A stretch of DNA of 64,000 nucleotides from Hydractinia symbiolongicarpus (lineage: Eukaryota; Cnidaria; Hydrozoa; Anthoathecata; Hydractiniidae). The notes below the pieces were generated by a model, which saw only the letters and a list, made by a program, of their open reading frames with translations, was not told where the DNA came from and made no database searches. Below, in pieces: positions 47,112-59,507 of the stretch. The translations under genes were made by a program, and so were the position numbers. The stretch is from the NCBI RefSeq assembly GCF_029227915.1, contig NC_079885.1, forward strand, positions 15,883,001-15,947,000, read 5' to 3'. How positions within the stretch are numbered: the stretch's first letter is position 1; each line of letters opens with the position of its first letter.

Positions 47112-47561
47112 ATTGACTTTTTCACGTTACATTATTTATCATTACGACTGTGACGTATCTTTTTTACGCAATAGCCGCTGAGTAAATCAAGTAAGGGACG
47201 TGATTAGAAGTTTCTTTCACTTCAAAACGGCTACGATCTGGCAGCAATAAATGCGCCACGTCGCAAATGAATGGATTACGAGCGTCAGACAAAGAAAATA
47301 GCGATGTAGTTAATTTGCTAATTAACTTTGTCATATGAAAATTAAGTCTGAAAGTACCCTAGATTGCCTTTGTTGGAACTTTTTACCGGAAATCTTAAAG
47401 CGCATGGTTATCGTAATTAATGGATAGCGCTTGAAATGAGCTTTCAAATGCACATAAACACGACCTATTTCGGATGATCCAGTCAAGAAATATGACCTTT
47501 AAAGTTTGAACCATTTTCGATGTAATGTCCTAATAAATCGTAGATATCTGCCCGTTTGTTT

Positions 47562-47680
47562 GTGTACGACCATACCACGATGAACACACCTGTTCTCGTC
47601 CGATCACGGAAGTTAAGCATCGTCGGGCCGGGATAGTACATGGATAGGGGACCGCCTGGGAACTCCCGGTGTCGTAGGCT
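47562..47680 (+). rRNA. 5S rRNA, copy 84 (C3G, T79A, G85A)
   Basis: C3G recurs here without T20C/G21A, so it arose independently of, or was transferred from, the copy 21 family. The counterpart copy 93 has C3 but other private changes. Confidence 0.94.
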
Positions 47681-48130
47681 ATTGACTTTTTCACGTTACA
47701 TTATTTATCATTACGACTGTGACGTATCTTTTTTACGCAATAGCCGCTGAGTAAATCAAGTAAGGGACGTGATTAGAAGTTTCTTTCACTTCAAAACGGC
47801 TACGATCTGGCAGCAATAAATGCGCCACGTCGCAAATGAATGGATTACGAGCGTCAGACAAAGAAAATAGCGATGTAGTTAATTTGCTAATTAACTTTGT
47901 CATATGAAAATTAAGTCTGAAAGTACCCTAGATTGCCTTTGTTGGAACTTTTTACCGGAAATCTTAAAGCGCATGGTTATCGTAATTAATGGATAGCGCT
48001 TGAAATGAGCTTTCAAATGCACATAAACACGACCTATTTCGGATGATCCAGTCAAGAAATATGACCTTTAAAGATTAAACCATTTTCGATGTAATGTGCT
48101 AATAAATCGTAGATATCTGCCCGTTTGTTT

Positions 48131-48249
48131 GTCTACGACCATACCACGATGAACACACCTGTTCTCGTCGGATCATGGAAGTTAAGCATCGTCGGGCCGG
48201 GATAGTACTTGGATGGGGGACCGCCTGGGAACTCCCGGTGTCGTAGGCT
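48131..48249 (+). rRNA. 5S rRNA, copy 85 (C40G, C46T)
   Basis: Helix III arm changes only; promoter boxes intact. Copies 94 and 97 match. Confidence 0.95.
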
Positions 48250-48699
48250 ATTGACTTTTTCACGTTACATTATTTATCATTACGACTGTGACATATCTTT
48301 TTTACGCAATAGCCGCTGAGTAAATCAAGTAAGGGACGTGATTAGAAGTTTCTTTCCATTCAAAACGGCTACAATCTTGCTGCAATAAATGCGCCACGTC
48401 GCAAATGAATGGATTACGAGCGTCAGACAAAGAAAATAGCGATGTAGTTACCTTGCTAATTAACTTTGTCATATGAAAATTAAGTCTGAAAGTACCCTAG
48501 ATTGCCTTCGTTGGAACTTTTTACCGGAAATCTTAAAGCGCATTATTGTCGTAAAGAATCCATAGCGCTTAAAAAGAACTTTCAAATGCACATAAACACG
48601 AACTATTTCCGATCACCCAGTCAAGAATTATGATCTTTAAAGCTCGAACCATTTTCGATGTAATGTGCTAATAAATCGTAGATATCTACCCGCATGTTT

Positions 48700-48818
48700 G
48701 TCTACGACCATACCACGATGAACACACCTGTTCTCGTCCGATCACGGAAGTTAAGCATCGTCGGGCCTGGATAGTACTTGGATGGGGGACCGCCTGGGAA
48801 CTCCCGGTGTCGTAGGCT
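48700..48818 (+). rRNA. 5S rRNA, copy 86 (G69T)
   Basis: Private G69T breaks G69-C106 of helix V; the counterpart copy 95 is majority. The flank is type I (CTACCCGCATG). Confidence 0.96.
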
Positions 48819-49268
48819 ATTGACTTTTTCACGTTACATTATTTATCATTACGACTGTGACGTATCTTTTTTACGCAATAGCCGCTGAGTAAATCAAGTA
48901 AGGGACTTGATTAGAAGTTTCTTTCCCTTCAAAACGGCTACGATCTGGCTGCAATAAATGCGCCACGACGCAAATGAATGAATTACGAGCGTCAGACAAA
49001 GAAAATGGCGATGTAGTTAATTTGCTAAATAACTTTGTCATATGAAAATTAAGTCTGAAAGTACCCTAGATTGCCTTCGTTGGAACTTTTTACTGGAAAT
49101 CTTAAAGCGCATGGTTGTCGTAATTAATGGATAGCGCTTGAAATGAGCTTTCAAATGCACATAAACACGACCTATTTCGGATGATCCAGTCAAGAAATAT
49201 GACCTTTAAAGTTTAAACCATTTTCGATGTAATGTGCTATCAAATCGTAGATATCTGCCCGTTTGTTT

Positions 49269-49387
49269 GTCTACGACCATACCACGATGAACACACCTGT
49301 TCTCGTCGGATCACGGAAGTTAAGCATAGTCGGGCCGGGATAGTACTTGGATGGGGGACCGCCTGGGAACTCCCGGTGTCGTAGGCT
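49269..49387 (+). rRNA. 5S rRNA, copy 87 (C40G, C60A)
   Basis: Loop C change with C60A, which breaks G18-C60 of helix II. Upstream box ATCAAAT. Identical to copy 96. Confidence 0.94.
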
Positions 49388-49836
49388 ATTGACTTTTTCA
49401 CGTTACATTATTTATCATTACGACTGTGACGTATCTTTTTTACGCAATAGCCGCTGAGTAAATCAAGTAAGGGACGTGATTAGAAGTTTCTTTCCATTCA
49501 AAACGGCTACAATCTGGCTGCAATAAATGCGCCACGTCGCAAATCAATGGATTACGAGCGTCAGACAAAGAAAATGGCGATGTAGTTACTTTGCTAATTA
49601 ACTTTGTCATATGAAAATTAAGTCTGCAAGTACCCTAGATTTCCTTCGTTGGAACTTTTACCGGAAATCTTAAAGCGCATGGTCGTCGTACCGAATCGAT
49701 AGAGCTGAAAAAGAGCTTTCAAATGCACATAAACACGACCTATTTCGGATGATCCAGTCAAGAAATATGACCTTTAAAGTTTGAACCATTTTCGATGTAA
49801 TGTGCTAATAAATCGTAGATATCTGCCCGTTTGTTT

Positions 49837-49955
49837 GTCTACGACCATACCACGATGAACACACCTGTTCTCGTCCGATCACGGAAGTTAAGCATCGTCG
49901 GGCCGGGATAGTACATGGATAGGGGACCGCCTGGGAACTCCCGGTGTCGTAGGCT
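49837..49955 (+). rRNA. 5S rRNA, copy 88 (T79A, G85A)
   Basis: Plain family member opening the second pass. The spacer before it contains GATAGAGCTG, seen nowhere else that I noticed. Confidence 0.95.
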
Positions 49956-50375
49956 ATTGACTTTTTCACGTTACATTATTTATCATTACGACTGTGACGT
50001 ATCTTTTTTACGCAATAGCCGCTGAGTAAATCAAGTAAGGGACGTGATTAGAAGTTTCTTTCACTTCAAAACGGCTACGATCTGGCAGCAATAAATGCGC
50101 CACGTCGCAAATGAATGGATTACGAGCGTCAGACAAAGAAAATAGCGATGTAGTTAATTTGCTAATTAACTTTGTCATATGAAAATTAAGTCTGAAAGTA
50201 CCCTAGATTGCCTTTGTTGGAACTTTTTACCGGAAATCTTAAAGCGCATGGTTATCGTAATTAATGGATAGCGCTTGAAATGAGCTTTCAAATGCACATA
50301 AACACGACCTATTTCGGATGATCCAGTCAAGAAATATGACCTTTAAAGTTTGAACCATTTTCGATGTAATGTGCT

Positions 50376-50382
50376 AAAAAAT
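50376..50382 (+). promoter_or_regulatory. Altered TATA-like element (AAAAAAT) before copy 89
   Basis: The AATAAAT at -30 to -24 reads AAAAAAT only here. Its counterpart before copy 80 is normal, so the change follows the 9-unit duplication or is a sequencing error. Confidence 0.4.
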
Positions 50383-50405
50383 CGTAGATATCTGCCCGTT
50401 TGTTT

Positions 50406-50524
50406 GTCTACGACCATACCACGATGAACACACCTGTTCTCGTCCGATCACGGAAGTTAAGCATCGTCGGGCCGGGATAGTACATGGATACGGGACCGCC
50501 TGGGAACTCCCGGTGTCGTAGGCT
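50406..50524 (+). rRNA. 5S rRNA, copy 89 (T79A, G85A, G86C)
   Basis: Twin of copy 80, with the top of helix IV unpaired and, in addition, an altered upstream TATA-like box. Confidence 0.93.
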
Positions 50525-50974
50525 ATTGACTTTTTCACGTTACATTATTTATCATTACGACTGTGACGTATCTTTTTTACGCAATAGCCGCTGAGTAAAT
50601 CAAGTAAGGGACGTGATTAGAAGTTTCTTTCACTTCAAAACGGCTACGATCTGGCAGCAATAAATGCGCCACGTCGCAAATGAATGGATTACGAGCGTCA
50701 GACAAAGAAAATAGCGATGTAGTTAATTTGCTAATTAACTTTGTCATATGAAAATTAAGTCTGAAAGTACCCTAGATTGCCTTTGTTGGAACTTTTTACC
50801 GGAAATCTTAAAGCGCATGGTTATCGTAATTAATGGATAGCGCTTGAAATGAGCTTTCAAATGCACATAAACACGACCTATTTCGGATGATCCAGTCAAG
50901 AAATATGACCTTTAAAGTTTGAACCATTTTCGATGTAATGTGCTAATAAATCGTAGATATCTGCCCGTTTGTTT

Positions 50975-51093
50975 GTCTACGACCATACCACGATGAACAC
51001 ACCTGTTCTCGTCCGATCACGGAAGTTAAGCATCGTCGGGCCGGGATAGTACATGGATAGGGGACCGCCTGGGAACTCCCGGTGTCGTAGGCT
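50975..51093 (+). rRNA. 5S rRNA, copy 90 (T79A, G85A)
   Basis: Twin of copy 81; the downstream spacer has AGTTGCTTTCACTTC in both. Confidence 0.95.
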
Positions 51094-51543
51094 ATTGACT
51101 TTTTCACGTTACATTATTTATCATTACGACTGTGACGTATCTTTTTTACGCAATAGCCGCTGAGTAAATCAAGTAAGGGACGTGATTAGAAGTTGCTTTC
51201 ACTTCAAAACGGCTACGATCTGGCAGCAATAAATGCGCCACGTCGCAAATGAATGGATTACGAGCGTCAGACAAAGAAAATAGCGATGTAGTTAATTTGC
51301 TAATTAACTTTGTCATATGAAAATTAAGTCTGAAAGTACCCTAGATTGCCTTTGTTGGAACTTTTTACCGGAAATCTTAAAGCGCATGGTTATCGTAATT
51401 AATGGATAGCGCTTGAAATGAGCTTTCAAATGCACATAAACACGACCTATTTCGGATGATCCAGTCAAGAAATATGACCTTTAAAGATTAAACCATTTTC
51501 GATGTAATGTGCTAATAAATCGTAGATATCTGCCCGTTTGTTT

Positions 51544-51662
51544 GTCTACGACCATACCACGATGAACACACCTGTTCTCGTCGGATCATGGAAGTTAAGC
51601 ATCGTCGGCCCGAGATAGTACTTGGATGGGGGACCGCCTGGGAACTCCCGGTGTCGTAGGCT
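51544..51662 (+). rRNA. 5S rRNA, copy 91 (C40G, C46T, G66C, G70A)
   Basis: Twin of copy 82, with the four changes kept unchanged. Confidence 0.92.
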
Positions 51663-52112
51663 ATTGACTTTTTCACGTTACATTATTTATCATTACGACT
51701 GTGACATATCTTTTTTACGCAATAGCCGCTGAGTAAATCAAGTAAGGGACGTGATTAGAAGTTTCTTTCCATTCAAAACGGCTACAATCTTGCTGCAATA
51801 AATGCGCCACGTCGCAAATGAATGGATTACGAGCGTCAGACAAAGAAAATAGCGATGTAGTTACTTTGCTAATTAACTTTGTCATATGAAAATTAAGTCT
51901 GAAAGTACCCTAGATTGCCTTCGTTGGAACTTTTTACCGGAAATCATAAAGCGCATTATTGTTGCCAAGAATCGATAGCGCTTAAAAAGAGCTTTCAAAT
52001 GCACATAAACACGACCTATTTCGGATGATCCAGTCAAGAAATATGACCTTTAAATTTTGAACCATTTTCTATGTAATGTGCTAATAAATCGTAGATATCT
52101 GCCCGTTTGTTT

Positions 52113-52231
52113 GTCTACGACCATACCACGATGAACACACCTGTTCTCGTCCGATCACGGAAGTTAAGCATCGTCGGGCCGGGATAGTACATGGATAGGG
52201 GACCGCCTGGGAACTCCCGGTGTCGTAGGCT
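52113..52231 (+). rRNA. 5S rRNA, copy 92 (T79A, G85A)
   Basis: Twin of copy 83. Its flank has private changes (TTTAAATTTTG and TTTTCTATG). Confidence 0.95.
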
Positions 52232-52681
52232 ATTGACTTTTTCACGTTACATTATTTATCATTACGACTGTGACGTATCTTTTTTACGCAATAGCCGCTG
52301 AGTAAATCAAGTAAGGGACGTGATTAGAAGTTTCTTTCACTTCAAAACGGCTACGATCTGGCAGCAATAAATGCGCCACGTCGCAAATGAATGGATTACG
52401 AGCGTCAGACAAAGAAAATAGCGATGTAGTTAATTTGCTAATTAACTTTGTCATATGAAAATTAAGTCTGAAAGTACCCTAGATTGCCTTTGTTGGAACT
52501 TTTTACCGGAAATCTTAAAGCGCATGGTTATCGTAATTAATGGATAGCGCTTGAAATGAGCTTTCAAATGCACATAAACACGACCTATTTCGGATGATCC
52601 AGTCAAGAAATATGACCTTTAAAGTTTGAACCATTTTCGATGTAATGTGCTAATAAATCGTAGATATCTGCCCGTTTGTTT

Positions 52682-52800
52682 GTCTACGACCATACCACGA
52701 TGAACACACCTGTTCTGGTCCGATCACGGAAGTTAAGCATCGTCGGGCCGGGATATTACATGGATAGGGGACCGCCTGGGAACTCCCGGTGTCGTAGGCT
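52682..52800 (+). rRNA. 5S rRNA, copy 93 (C36G, G75T, T79A, G85A)
   Basis: Private C36G in loop C and G75T, which removes the loop E bulged G. A 64-codon open frame on this strand overlaps the gene only because these changes and the local sequence lack stops; it is not a gene. Confidence 0.92.
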
Positions 52801-53250
52801 ATTGACTTTTTCACGTTACATTATTTATCATTACGACTGTGACGTATCTTTTTTACGCAATAGCCGCTGAGTAAATCAAGTAAGGGACGTGATTAGAAGT
52901 TTCTTTCACTTCAAAACGGCTACGATCTGGCAGCAATAAATGCGCCACGTCGCAAATGAATGGATTACGAGCGTCAGACAAAGAAAATAGCGATGTAGTT
53001 AATTTGCTAATTAACTTTGTCATATGAAAATTAAGTCTGAAAGTACCCTAGATTGCCTTTGTTGGAACTTTTTACCGGAAATCTTAAAGCGCATGGTTAT
53101 CGTAATTAATGGATAGCGCTTGAAATGAGCTTTCAAATGCACATAAACACGACCTATTTCGGATGATCCAGTCAAGAAATATGACCTTTAAAGATTAAAC
53201 CATTTTCGATGTAATGTGCTAATAAATCGTAGATATCTGCCCGTTTGTTT

Positions 53251-53369
53251 GTCTACGACCATACCACGATGAACACACCTGTTCTCGTCGGATCATGGAA
53301 GTTAAGCATCGTCGGGCCGGGATAGTACTTGGATGGGGGACCGCCTGGGAACTCCCGGTGTCGTAGGCT
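53251..53369 (+). rRNA. 5S rRNA, copy 94 (C40G, C46T)
   Basis: Twin of copy 85. The spacer after it has TAGGCGCTG in place of TAGCCGCTG. Confidence 0.95.
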
Positions 53370-53819
53370 ATTGACTTTTTCACGTTACATTATTTATCAT
53401 TACGACTGTGACATATCTTTTTTACGCAATAGGCGCTGAGTAAATCAAGTAAGGGACGTGATTAGAAGTTTCTTTCCATTCAAAACGGCTACAATCTTGC
53501 TGCAATAAATGCGCCACGTCGCAAATGAATGGATTACGAGCGTCAGACAAAGAAAATAGCGATGTAGTTACTTTGCTAATTAACTTTGTCATATGAAAAT
53601 TAAGTCTGAAAGTACCCTAGATTGCCTTCGTTGGAACTTTTTACCGGAAATCTTAAAGCGCATTATTGTCGTAAAGAATCCATAGCGCTTAAAAAGAACT
53701 TTCAAATGCACATAAACACGAACTATTTCCGATCACCCAGTCAAGAATTATGATCTTTAAAGCTCGAACCATTTTCGATGTAATGTGCTAATAAATCGTA
53801 GATATCTACCCGCATGTTT

Positions 53820-53938
53820 GTCTACGACCATACCACGATGAACACACCTGTTCTCGTCCGATCACGGAAGTTAAGCATCGTCGGGCCGGGATAGTACTTG
53901 GATGGGGGACCGCCTGGGAACTCCCGGTGTCGTAGGCT
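53820..53938 (+). rRNA. 5S rRNA, copy 95 (majority sequence)
   Basis: Exact majority sequence with type I flank (CTACCCGCATG), counterpart of copy 86. Confidence 0.98.
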
Positions 53939-54388
53939 ATTGACTTTTTCACGTTACATTATTTATCATTACGACTGTGACGTATCTTTTTTACGCAATA
54001 GCCGCTGAGTAAATCAAGTAAGGGACTTGATTAGAAGTTTCTTTCCCTTCAAAACGGCTACGATCTGGCTGCAATAAATGCGCCACGACGCAAATGAATG
54101 AATTACGAGCGTCAGACAAAGAAAATGGCGATGTAGTTAATTTGCTAAATAACTTTGTCATATGAAAATTAAGTCTGAAAGTACCCTAGATTGCCTTCGT
54201 TGGAACTTTTTACTGGAAATCTTAAAGCGCATGGTTGTCGTAATTAATGGATAGCGCTTGAAATGAGCTTTCAAATGCACATAAACACGACCTATTTCGG
54301 ATGATCCAGTCAAGAAATATGACCTTTAAAGTTTAAACCATTTTCGATGTAATGTGCTATCAAATCGTAGATATCTGCCCGTTTGTTT

Positions 54389-54507
54389 GTCTACGACCAT
54401 ACCACGATGAACACACCTGTTCTCGTCGGATCACGGAAGTTAAGCATAGTCGGGCCGGGATAGTACTTGGATGGGGGACCGCCTGGGAACTCCCGGTGTC
54501 GTAGGCT
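54389..54507 (+). rRNA. 5S rRNA, copy 96 (C40G, C60A)
   Basis: Twin of copy 87, with helix II mismatch and upstream box ATCAAAT. Confidence 0.94.
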
Positions 54508-54956
54508 ATTGACTTTTTCACGTTACATTATTTATCATTACGACTGTGACGTATCTTTTTTACGCAATAGCCGCTGAGTAAATCAAGTAAGGGACGTGAT
54601 TAGAAGTTTCTTTCCATTCAAAACGGCTACAATCTGGCTGCAATAAATGCGCCACGTCGCAAATCAATGGATTACGAGCGTCAGACAAAGAAAATGGCGA
54701 TGTAGTTACTTTGCTAATTAACTTTGTCATATGAAAATTAAGTCTGCAAGTACCCTAGATTTCCTTCGTTGGAACTTTTACCGGAAATCTTAAAGCGCAT
54801 GGTCGTCGTACCGAATCGATAGCGCTGAAAAAGAGCTTTCAAATGCACATAAACACGACCTATTTCGGATGATCCAGTCAAGAAATATGACCTTTAAAGA
54901 TTAAACCATTTTCGATGTAATGTGCTAATAAATCGTAGATATCTGCCCGTTTGTTT

Positions 54957-55075
54957 GTCTACGACCATACCACGATGAACACACCTGTTCTCGTCGGATC
55001 ATGGAAGTTAAGCATCGTCGGGCCGGGATAGTACTTGGATGGGGGACCGCCTGGGAACTCCCGGTGTCGTAGGCT
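54957..55075 (+). rRNA. 5S rRNA, copy 97 (C40G, C46T), junction unit
   Basis: The gene matches copies 85 and 94, but its upstream spacer is that of copy 88 until about 54895. It marks the right junction of the nine-unit duplication. The T6 run downstream is broken to TTTTATACG. Confidence 0.95.
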
Positions 55076-55525
55076 ATTGACTTTTTCACGTTACATTATT
55101 TATCATTACGACTGTGACATATCTTTTATACGCAATAGCCGCTGAGTAAATCAAGTAAGGGACGTGATTAGAAGTTTCTTTCCATTCAAAACGGCTACAA
55201 TCTTGCTGCAATAAATGCGCCACGTCGCAAATGAATGGATTACGAGCGTCACACAAAGAAAATGGCGATGTAGTTACTTTGCTAATTAACTTTGTCATAT
55301 GAAAATTAAGTCTGAAAGTACCCTAGATTGCCTTCGTTGGAACTTTTTACCGGAAATCATAAAGCGCATTATTGTTGACAAGAATCGATAGCGCTTAAAA
55401 AGAGCTGTCAAATGCACATAAACACGACCTATTTCGGATGATCCAGTCAAGAAATATGACCTTTAAAGTTTGAACCATTTTCGATGTAATGTGCTAATAA
55501 ATCGTAGATATCTGCCCGTTTGTTT

Positions 55526-55644
55526 GTCTACGACCATACCACGATGAACACACCTGTTCTCGTCCGATCACGGAAGTTAAGCATCGTCGGGCCGGGATAG
55601 TACTTGGATAGGGGACCGCCTGGGAACTCCCGGTGTCGTAGGCT
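55526..55644 (+). rRNA. 5S rRNA, copy 98 (G85A)
   Basis: Single helix IV and C box change. It starts the 3-unit motif 98-100 that recurs as 101-103, offset 1707 bp. Confidence 0.96.
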
Positions 55645-56094
55645 ATTGACTTTTTCACGTTACATTATTTATCATTACGACTGTGACGTATCTTTTTTAG
55701 GCAATAGCCGCTGAGTAAATCAAGTAAGGGACGTGATTAGAAGTTTCTTTCACTTCAAAACGGCTACGATCTGGCAGCGATAAATGCGCCACGTCGCAAA
55801 TGAATGGATTACGAACGTCAGACAAAGAAAATGGCGATGTAGTTAATTTGCTAATTAACTTTGTCATATGAAAATTAAGTCTGAAAGTACCCTAGATTGC
55901 CATCGTTGGAACTTTTTACCGGAAATCATAAAGCGCATTATTGTTAAAAAGAATCGATAGCGCTTAAAAAGAGCTTTCAAATGCACATAAACACGACCTA
56001 TTTCGGATGATCCAGTCAAGAAATATGACCTTTAAAGTTTGAACCATTTTCGATGTAATGTGGTAATAAATCGTAGATATCTGCCCGTTTGTTT

Positions 56095-56213
56095 GTCTAC
56101 GACCATACCACGATGAACACACCTGTTCTCGTCCGATCACGGAAGATAAGCATCGTCGGGGCGGGATAGTACTTGGATGGGAGACCGCCTGGGAACTCCC
56201 GGTGTCGTAGGCT
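56095..56213 (+). rRNA. 5S rRNA, copy 99 (T52A, C67G, G88A)
   Basis: T52A is in the A box, C67G breaks C67-G108 of helix V, and G88A is in loop D. Copy 102 is identical. The flank has GTGGTAATAAAT. Confidence 0.93.
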
Positions 56214-56663
56214 ATTGACTTTTTCACGTTACATTATTTATCATTACGACTGTGACGTATCTTTTTTAGGCAATAGCCGCTGAGTAAATCAAGTAAGGGA
56301 CGTGATTAGAAGTTTCTTTCACTTCAAAACGGCTACGATCTAGCAGCAATAAATGCGCCACGTCGCAAATGACTGGATTACGAGCGTCACACAAAGAAAA
56401 TGGCGATGTAGTTACTTTGCTAATTAACTTTGTCATATGAAAATTAAGTCTGAAAGTACCCTAGATTGCCTTCGTTGGAACTTTTTACCGGAAATCATAA
56501 AGCGCATTATTGGTGACAAAAATCGATAGCGCTTAAAAAGAGCTTTCAAATGCACATAAACACGAACTATTTCCGATCACCCAGTCAAGAATTATGATCT
56601 TTAAAGTTCGAACCATTTTCGATGTAATGTGCTAATAAATCGTAGATATCTACCCGCATGTTT

Positions 56664-56782
56664 GTCTACGACCATACCACGATGAACAAACCTGTTCTCG
56701 TCCGATCACGGAAGTTAAGCATCGTCGGGCCGAGATAGTACTTGGATGGGGGACCGCCTGGGAACTCCCGGTGTCGTAGGCT
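56664..56782 (+). rRNA. 5S rRNA, copy 100 (C26A, G70A)
   Basis: C26A is in loop B and G70A breaks G70-C105 of helix V. The flank is type I (CTACCCGCATG). Confidence 0.95.
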
Positions 56783-57232
56783 ATTGACTTTTTCACGTTA
56801 CATTATTTATCATTACGACTGTGACGTATCTTTTTTACGCAATAGCCGCTGAGTAAATCAAGTAAGGGACTTGATTAGAAGTTTCTTTCCCTTCAAAACG
56901 GCTACAATCTTGCTGCAATAAATGCGCCACGTCGCAAATGAATGGATTACGAGCGTCACACAAAGAAAATGGCGATGTAGTTACTTTGCTAATTAACTTT
57001 GTCATATGAAAATTAAGTCTGAAAGTACCCTAGATTGCCTTCGTTGGAACTTTTTACCGGAAATCATAAAGCGCATTATTGTTGACAAGAATCGATAGCG
57101 CTTAAAAAGAGCTGTCAAATGCACATAAACACGACCTATTTCGGATGATCCAGTCAAGAAATATGACCTTTAAAGTTTGAACCATTTTCGATGTAATGTG
57201 CTAATAAATCGTAGATATCTGCCCGTTTGTTT

Positions 57233-57351
57233 GTCTACGACCATACCACGATGAACACACCTGTTCTCGTCCGATCACGGAAGTTAAGCATCGTCGGGCC
57301 GGGATAGTACTTGGATAGGGGACCGCCTGGGAACTCCCGGTGTCGTAGGCT
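57233..57351 (+). rRNA. 5S rRNA, copy 101 (G85A)
   Basis: Matches copy 98 and copy 105; starts the second pass of the 3-unit motif. Confidence 0.96.
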
Positions 57352-57801
57352 ATTGACTTTTTCACGTTACATTATTTATCATTACGACTGTGACGTATCT
57401 TTTTTAGGCAATAGCCGCTGAGTAAATCAAGTAAGGGACGTGATTAGAAGTTTCTTTCACTTCAAAACGGCTACGATCTGGCAGCGATAAATGCGCCACG
57501 TCGCAAATGAATGGATTACGAACGTCAGACAAAGAAAATGGCGATGTAGTTAATTTGCTAATTAACTTTGTCATATGAAAATTAAGTCTGAAAGTACCCT
57601 AGATTGCCATCGTTGGAACTTTTTACCGGAAATCATAAAGCGCATTATTGTTAAAAAGAATCGATAGCGCTTAAAAAGAGCTTTCAAATGCACATAAACA
57701 CGACCTATTTCGGATGATCCAGTCAAGAAATATGACCTTTAAAGTTTGAACCATTTTCGATGTAATGTGGTAATAAATCGTAGATATCTGCCCGTTTGTT
57801 T

Positions 57802-57920
57802 GTCTACGACCATACCACGATGAACACACCTGTTCTCGTCCGATCACGGAAGATAAGCATCGTCGGGGCGGGATAGTACTTGGATGGGAGACCGCCTGGG
57901 AACTCCCGGTGTCGTAGGCT
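57802..57920 (+). rRNA. 5S rRNA, copy 102 (T52A, C67G, G88A)
   Basis: Identical to copy 99, 1707 bp upstream. Confidence 0.93.
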
Positions 57921-58370
57921 ATTGACTTTTTCACGTTACATTATTTATCATTACGACTGTGACGTATCTTTTTTAGGCAATAGCCGCTGAGTAAATCAAG
58001 TAAGGGACGTGATTAGAAGTTTCTTTCACTTCAAAACGGCTACGATCTAGCAGCAATAAATGCGCCACGTCGCAAATGACTGGATTACGAGCGTCACACA
58101 AAGAAAATGGCGATGTAGTTACTTTGCTAATTAACTTTGTCATATGAAAATTAAGTCTGAAAGTACCCTAGATTGCCTTCGTTGGAACTTTTTACCGGAA
58201 ATCATAAAGCGCATTATTGGTGACAAAAATCGATAGCGCTTAAAAAGAGCTTTCAAATGCACATAAACACGAACTATTTCCGATCACCCAGTCAAGAATT
58301 ATGATCTTTAAAGTTCGAACCATTTTCGATGTAATGTGCTAATAAATCGTAGATATCTACCCGCATGTTT

Positions 58371-58489
58371 GTCTACGACCATACCACGATAAACAAACCT
58401 GTTCTCGTCCGATCACGGAAGTTAAGCATCGTCGGGCCGAGATAGTACTTGGATGGGGGACCGCCTGGGAACTCCCGGTGTCGTAGGCT
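58371..58489 (+). rRNA. 5S rRNA, copy 103 (G21A, C26A, G70A)
   Basis: Copy 100 type with an added G21A (helix II). The flank is type I (CTACCCGCATG). Confidence 0.94.
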
Positions 58490-58939
58490 ATTGACTTTTT
58501 CACGTTACATTATTTATCATTACGACTGTGACGTATCTTTTTTACGCAATAGCCGCTGAGTAAATCAAGTAAGGGACTTGATTAGAAGTTTCTTTCCCTT
58601 CAAAACGGCTACGATCTGGCTGCAATAAATGCGCCACGACGCAAATGAATGAATTACGAGCGTCAGACAAAGAAAATGGCGATGTAGTTAATTTGCTAAA
58701 TAACTTTGTCATATGAAAATTAAGTCTGAAAGTACCCTAGATTGCCTTCGTTGGAACTTTTTACTGGAAATCTTAAAGCGCATGGTTGTCGTAATTAATG
58801 GATAGCGCTTGAAATGAGCTTTCAAATGCACATAAACACGACCTATTTCGGATGATCCAGTCAAGAAATATGACCTTTAAAGTTTAAACCATTTTCGATG
58901 TAATGTGCTATCAAATCGTAGATATCTGCCCGTTTGTTT

Positions 58940-59058
58940 GTCTACGACCATACCACGATGAACACACCTGTTCTCGTCGGATCACGGAAGTTAAGCATCG
59001 TCGGGCCGGGATAGTACTTGGATGGGGAACCGCCTGGGAACTCCCGGTGTCGTAGGCT
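58940..59058 (+). rRNA. 5S rRNA, copy 104 (C40G, G89A)
   Basis: C40G family with ATCAAAT upstream, plus G89A in loop D and the C box. Confidence 0.95.
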
Positions 59059-59507
59059 ATTGACTTTTTCACGTTACATTATTTATCATTACGACTGTGA
59101 CATATCTTTTTTACGCAATAGCCGCTGAGTAAATCAAGTAAGGGACGTGATTAGAAGTTTCTTTCCATTCAAAACGGCTACAATCTTGCTGCAATAAATG
59201 CGCCACGTCGCAAATGAATGGATTACGAGCGTCAGACAAAGAAAATAGCGATGTAGTTACTTTGCTAATTAACTTTGTCATATGAAAATTAAGTCTGCAA
59301 GTACCCTAGATTTCCTTCGTTGGAACTTTTACCGGAAATCTTAAAGCGCATGGTCGTCGTACCGAATCGATAGCGCTGAAAAATAGCTTTTAAATGCACA
59401 TAAACACGACCTATTTCGGATAATCCAGTCAAGAAATATGACCTCTAAACGTTAAACCATTTTCGATGTAATGTGCTAATAAATCGTAGATATCTGCCCG
59501 TTTGTTT

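Larger units (their letters stand above)
44600..49715. repeat. Nine-unit block, first pass (copies 79-87)
   Basis: Copies 79-87 recur as 88-96 at a constant offset of 5120 bp (eight 569-bp and one 568-bp intervals). The variant order is kept, including the G86C, G66C/G70A and C40G/C60A copies. The left edge is placed in AGAGCTTTCAAATGC upstream of copy 79. Confidence 0.8.
49716..54835. repeat. Nine-unit block, second pass (copies 88-96)
   Basis: Copy of 44600-49715, offset 5120 bp. Differences from the first pass are few and scattered, e.g. G71A only in copy 79, C36G and G75T only in copy 93, and TAAAAAATCG upstream of copy 89. The right edge is before copy 97, whose flank switches to AAAGATTAAACC. 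Confidence 0.8.

Noticed and set aside
52676-52870. A 64-codon open frame on the + strand over copy 93
   Set aside because: It reads through the 5S RNA gene itself and exists in this unit because of private changes there. Not a protein gene.
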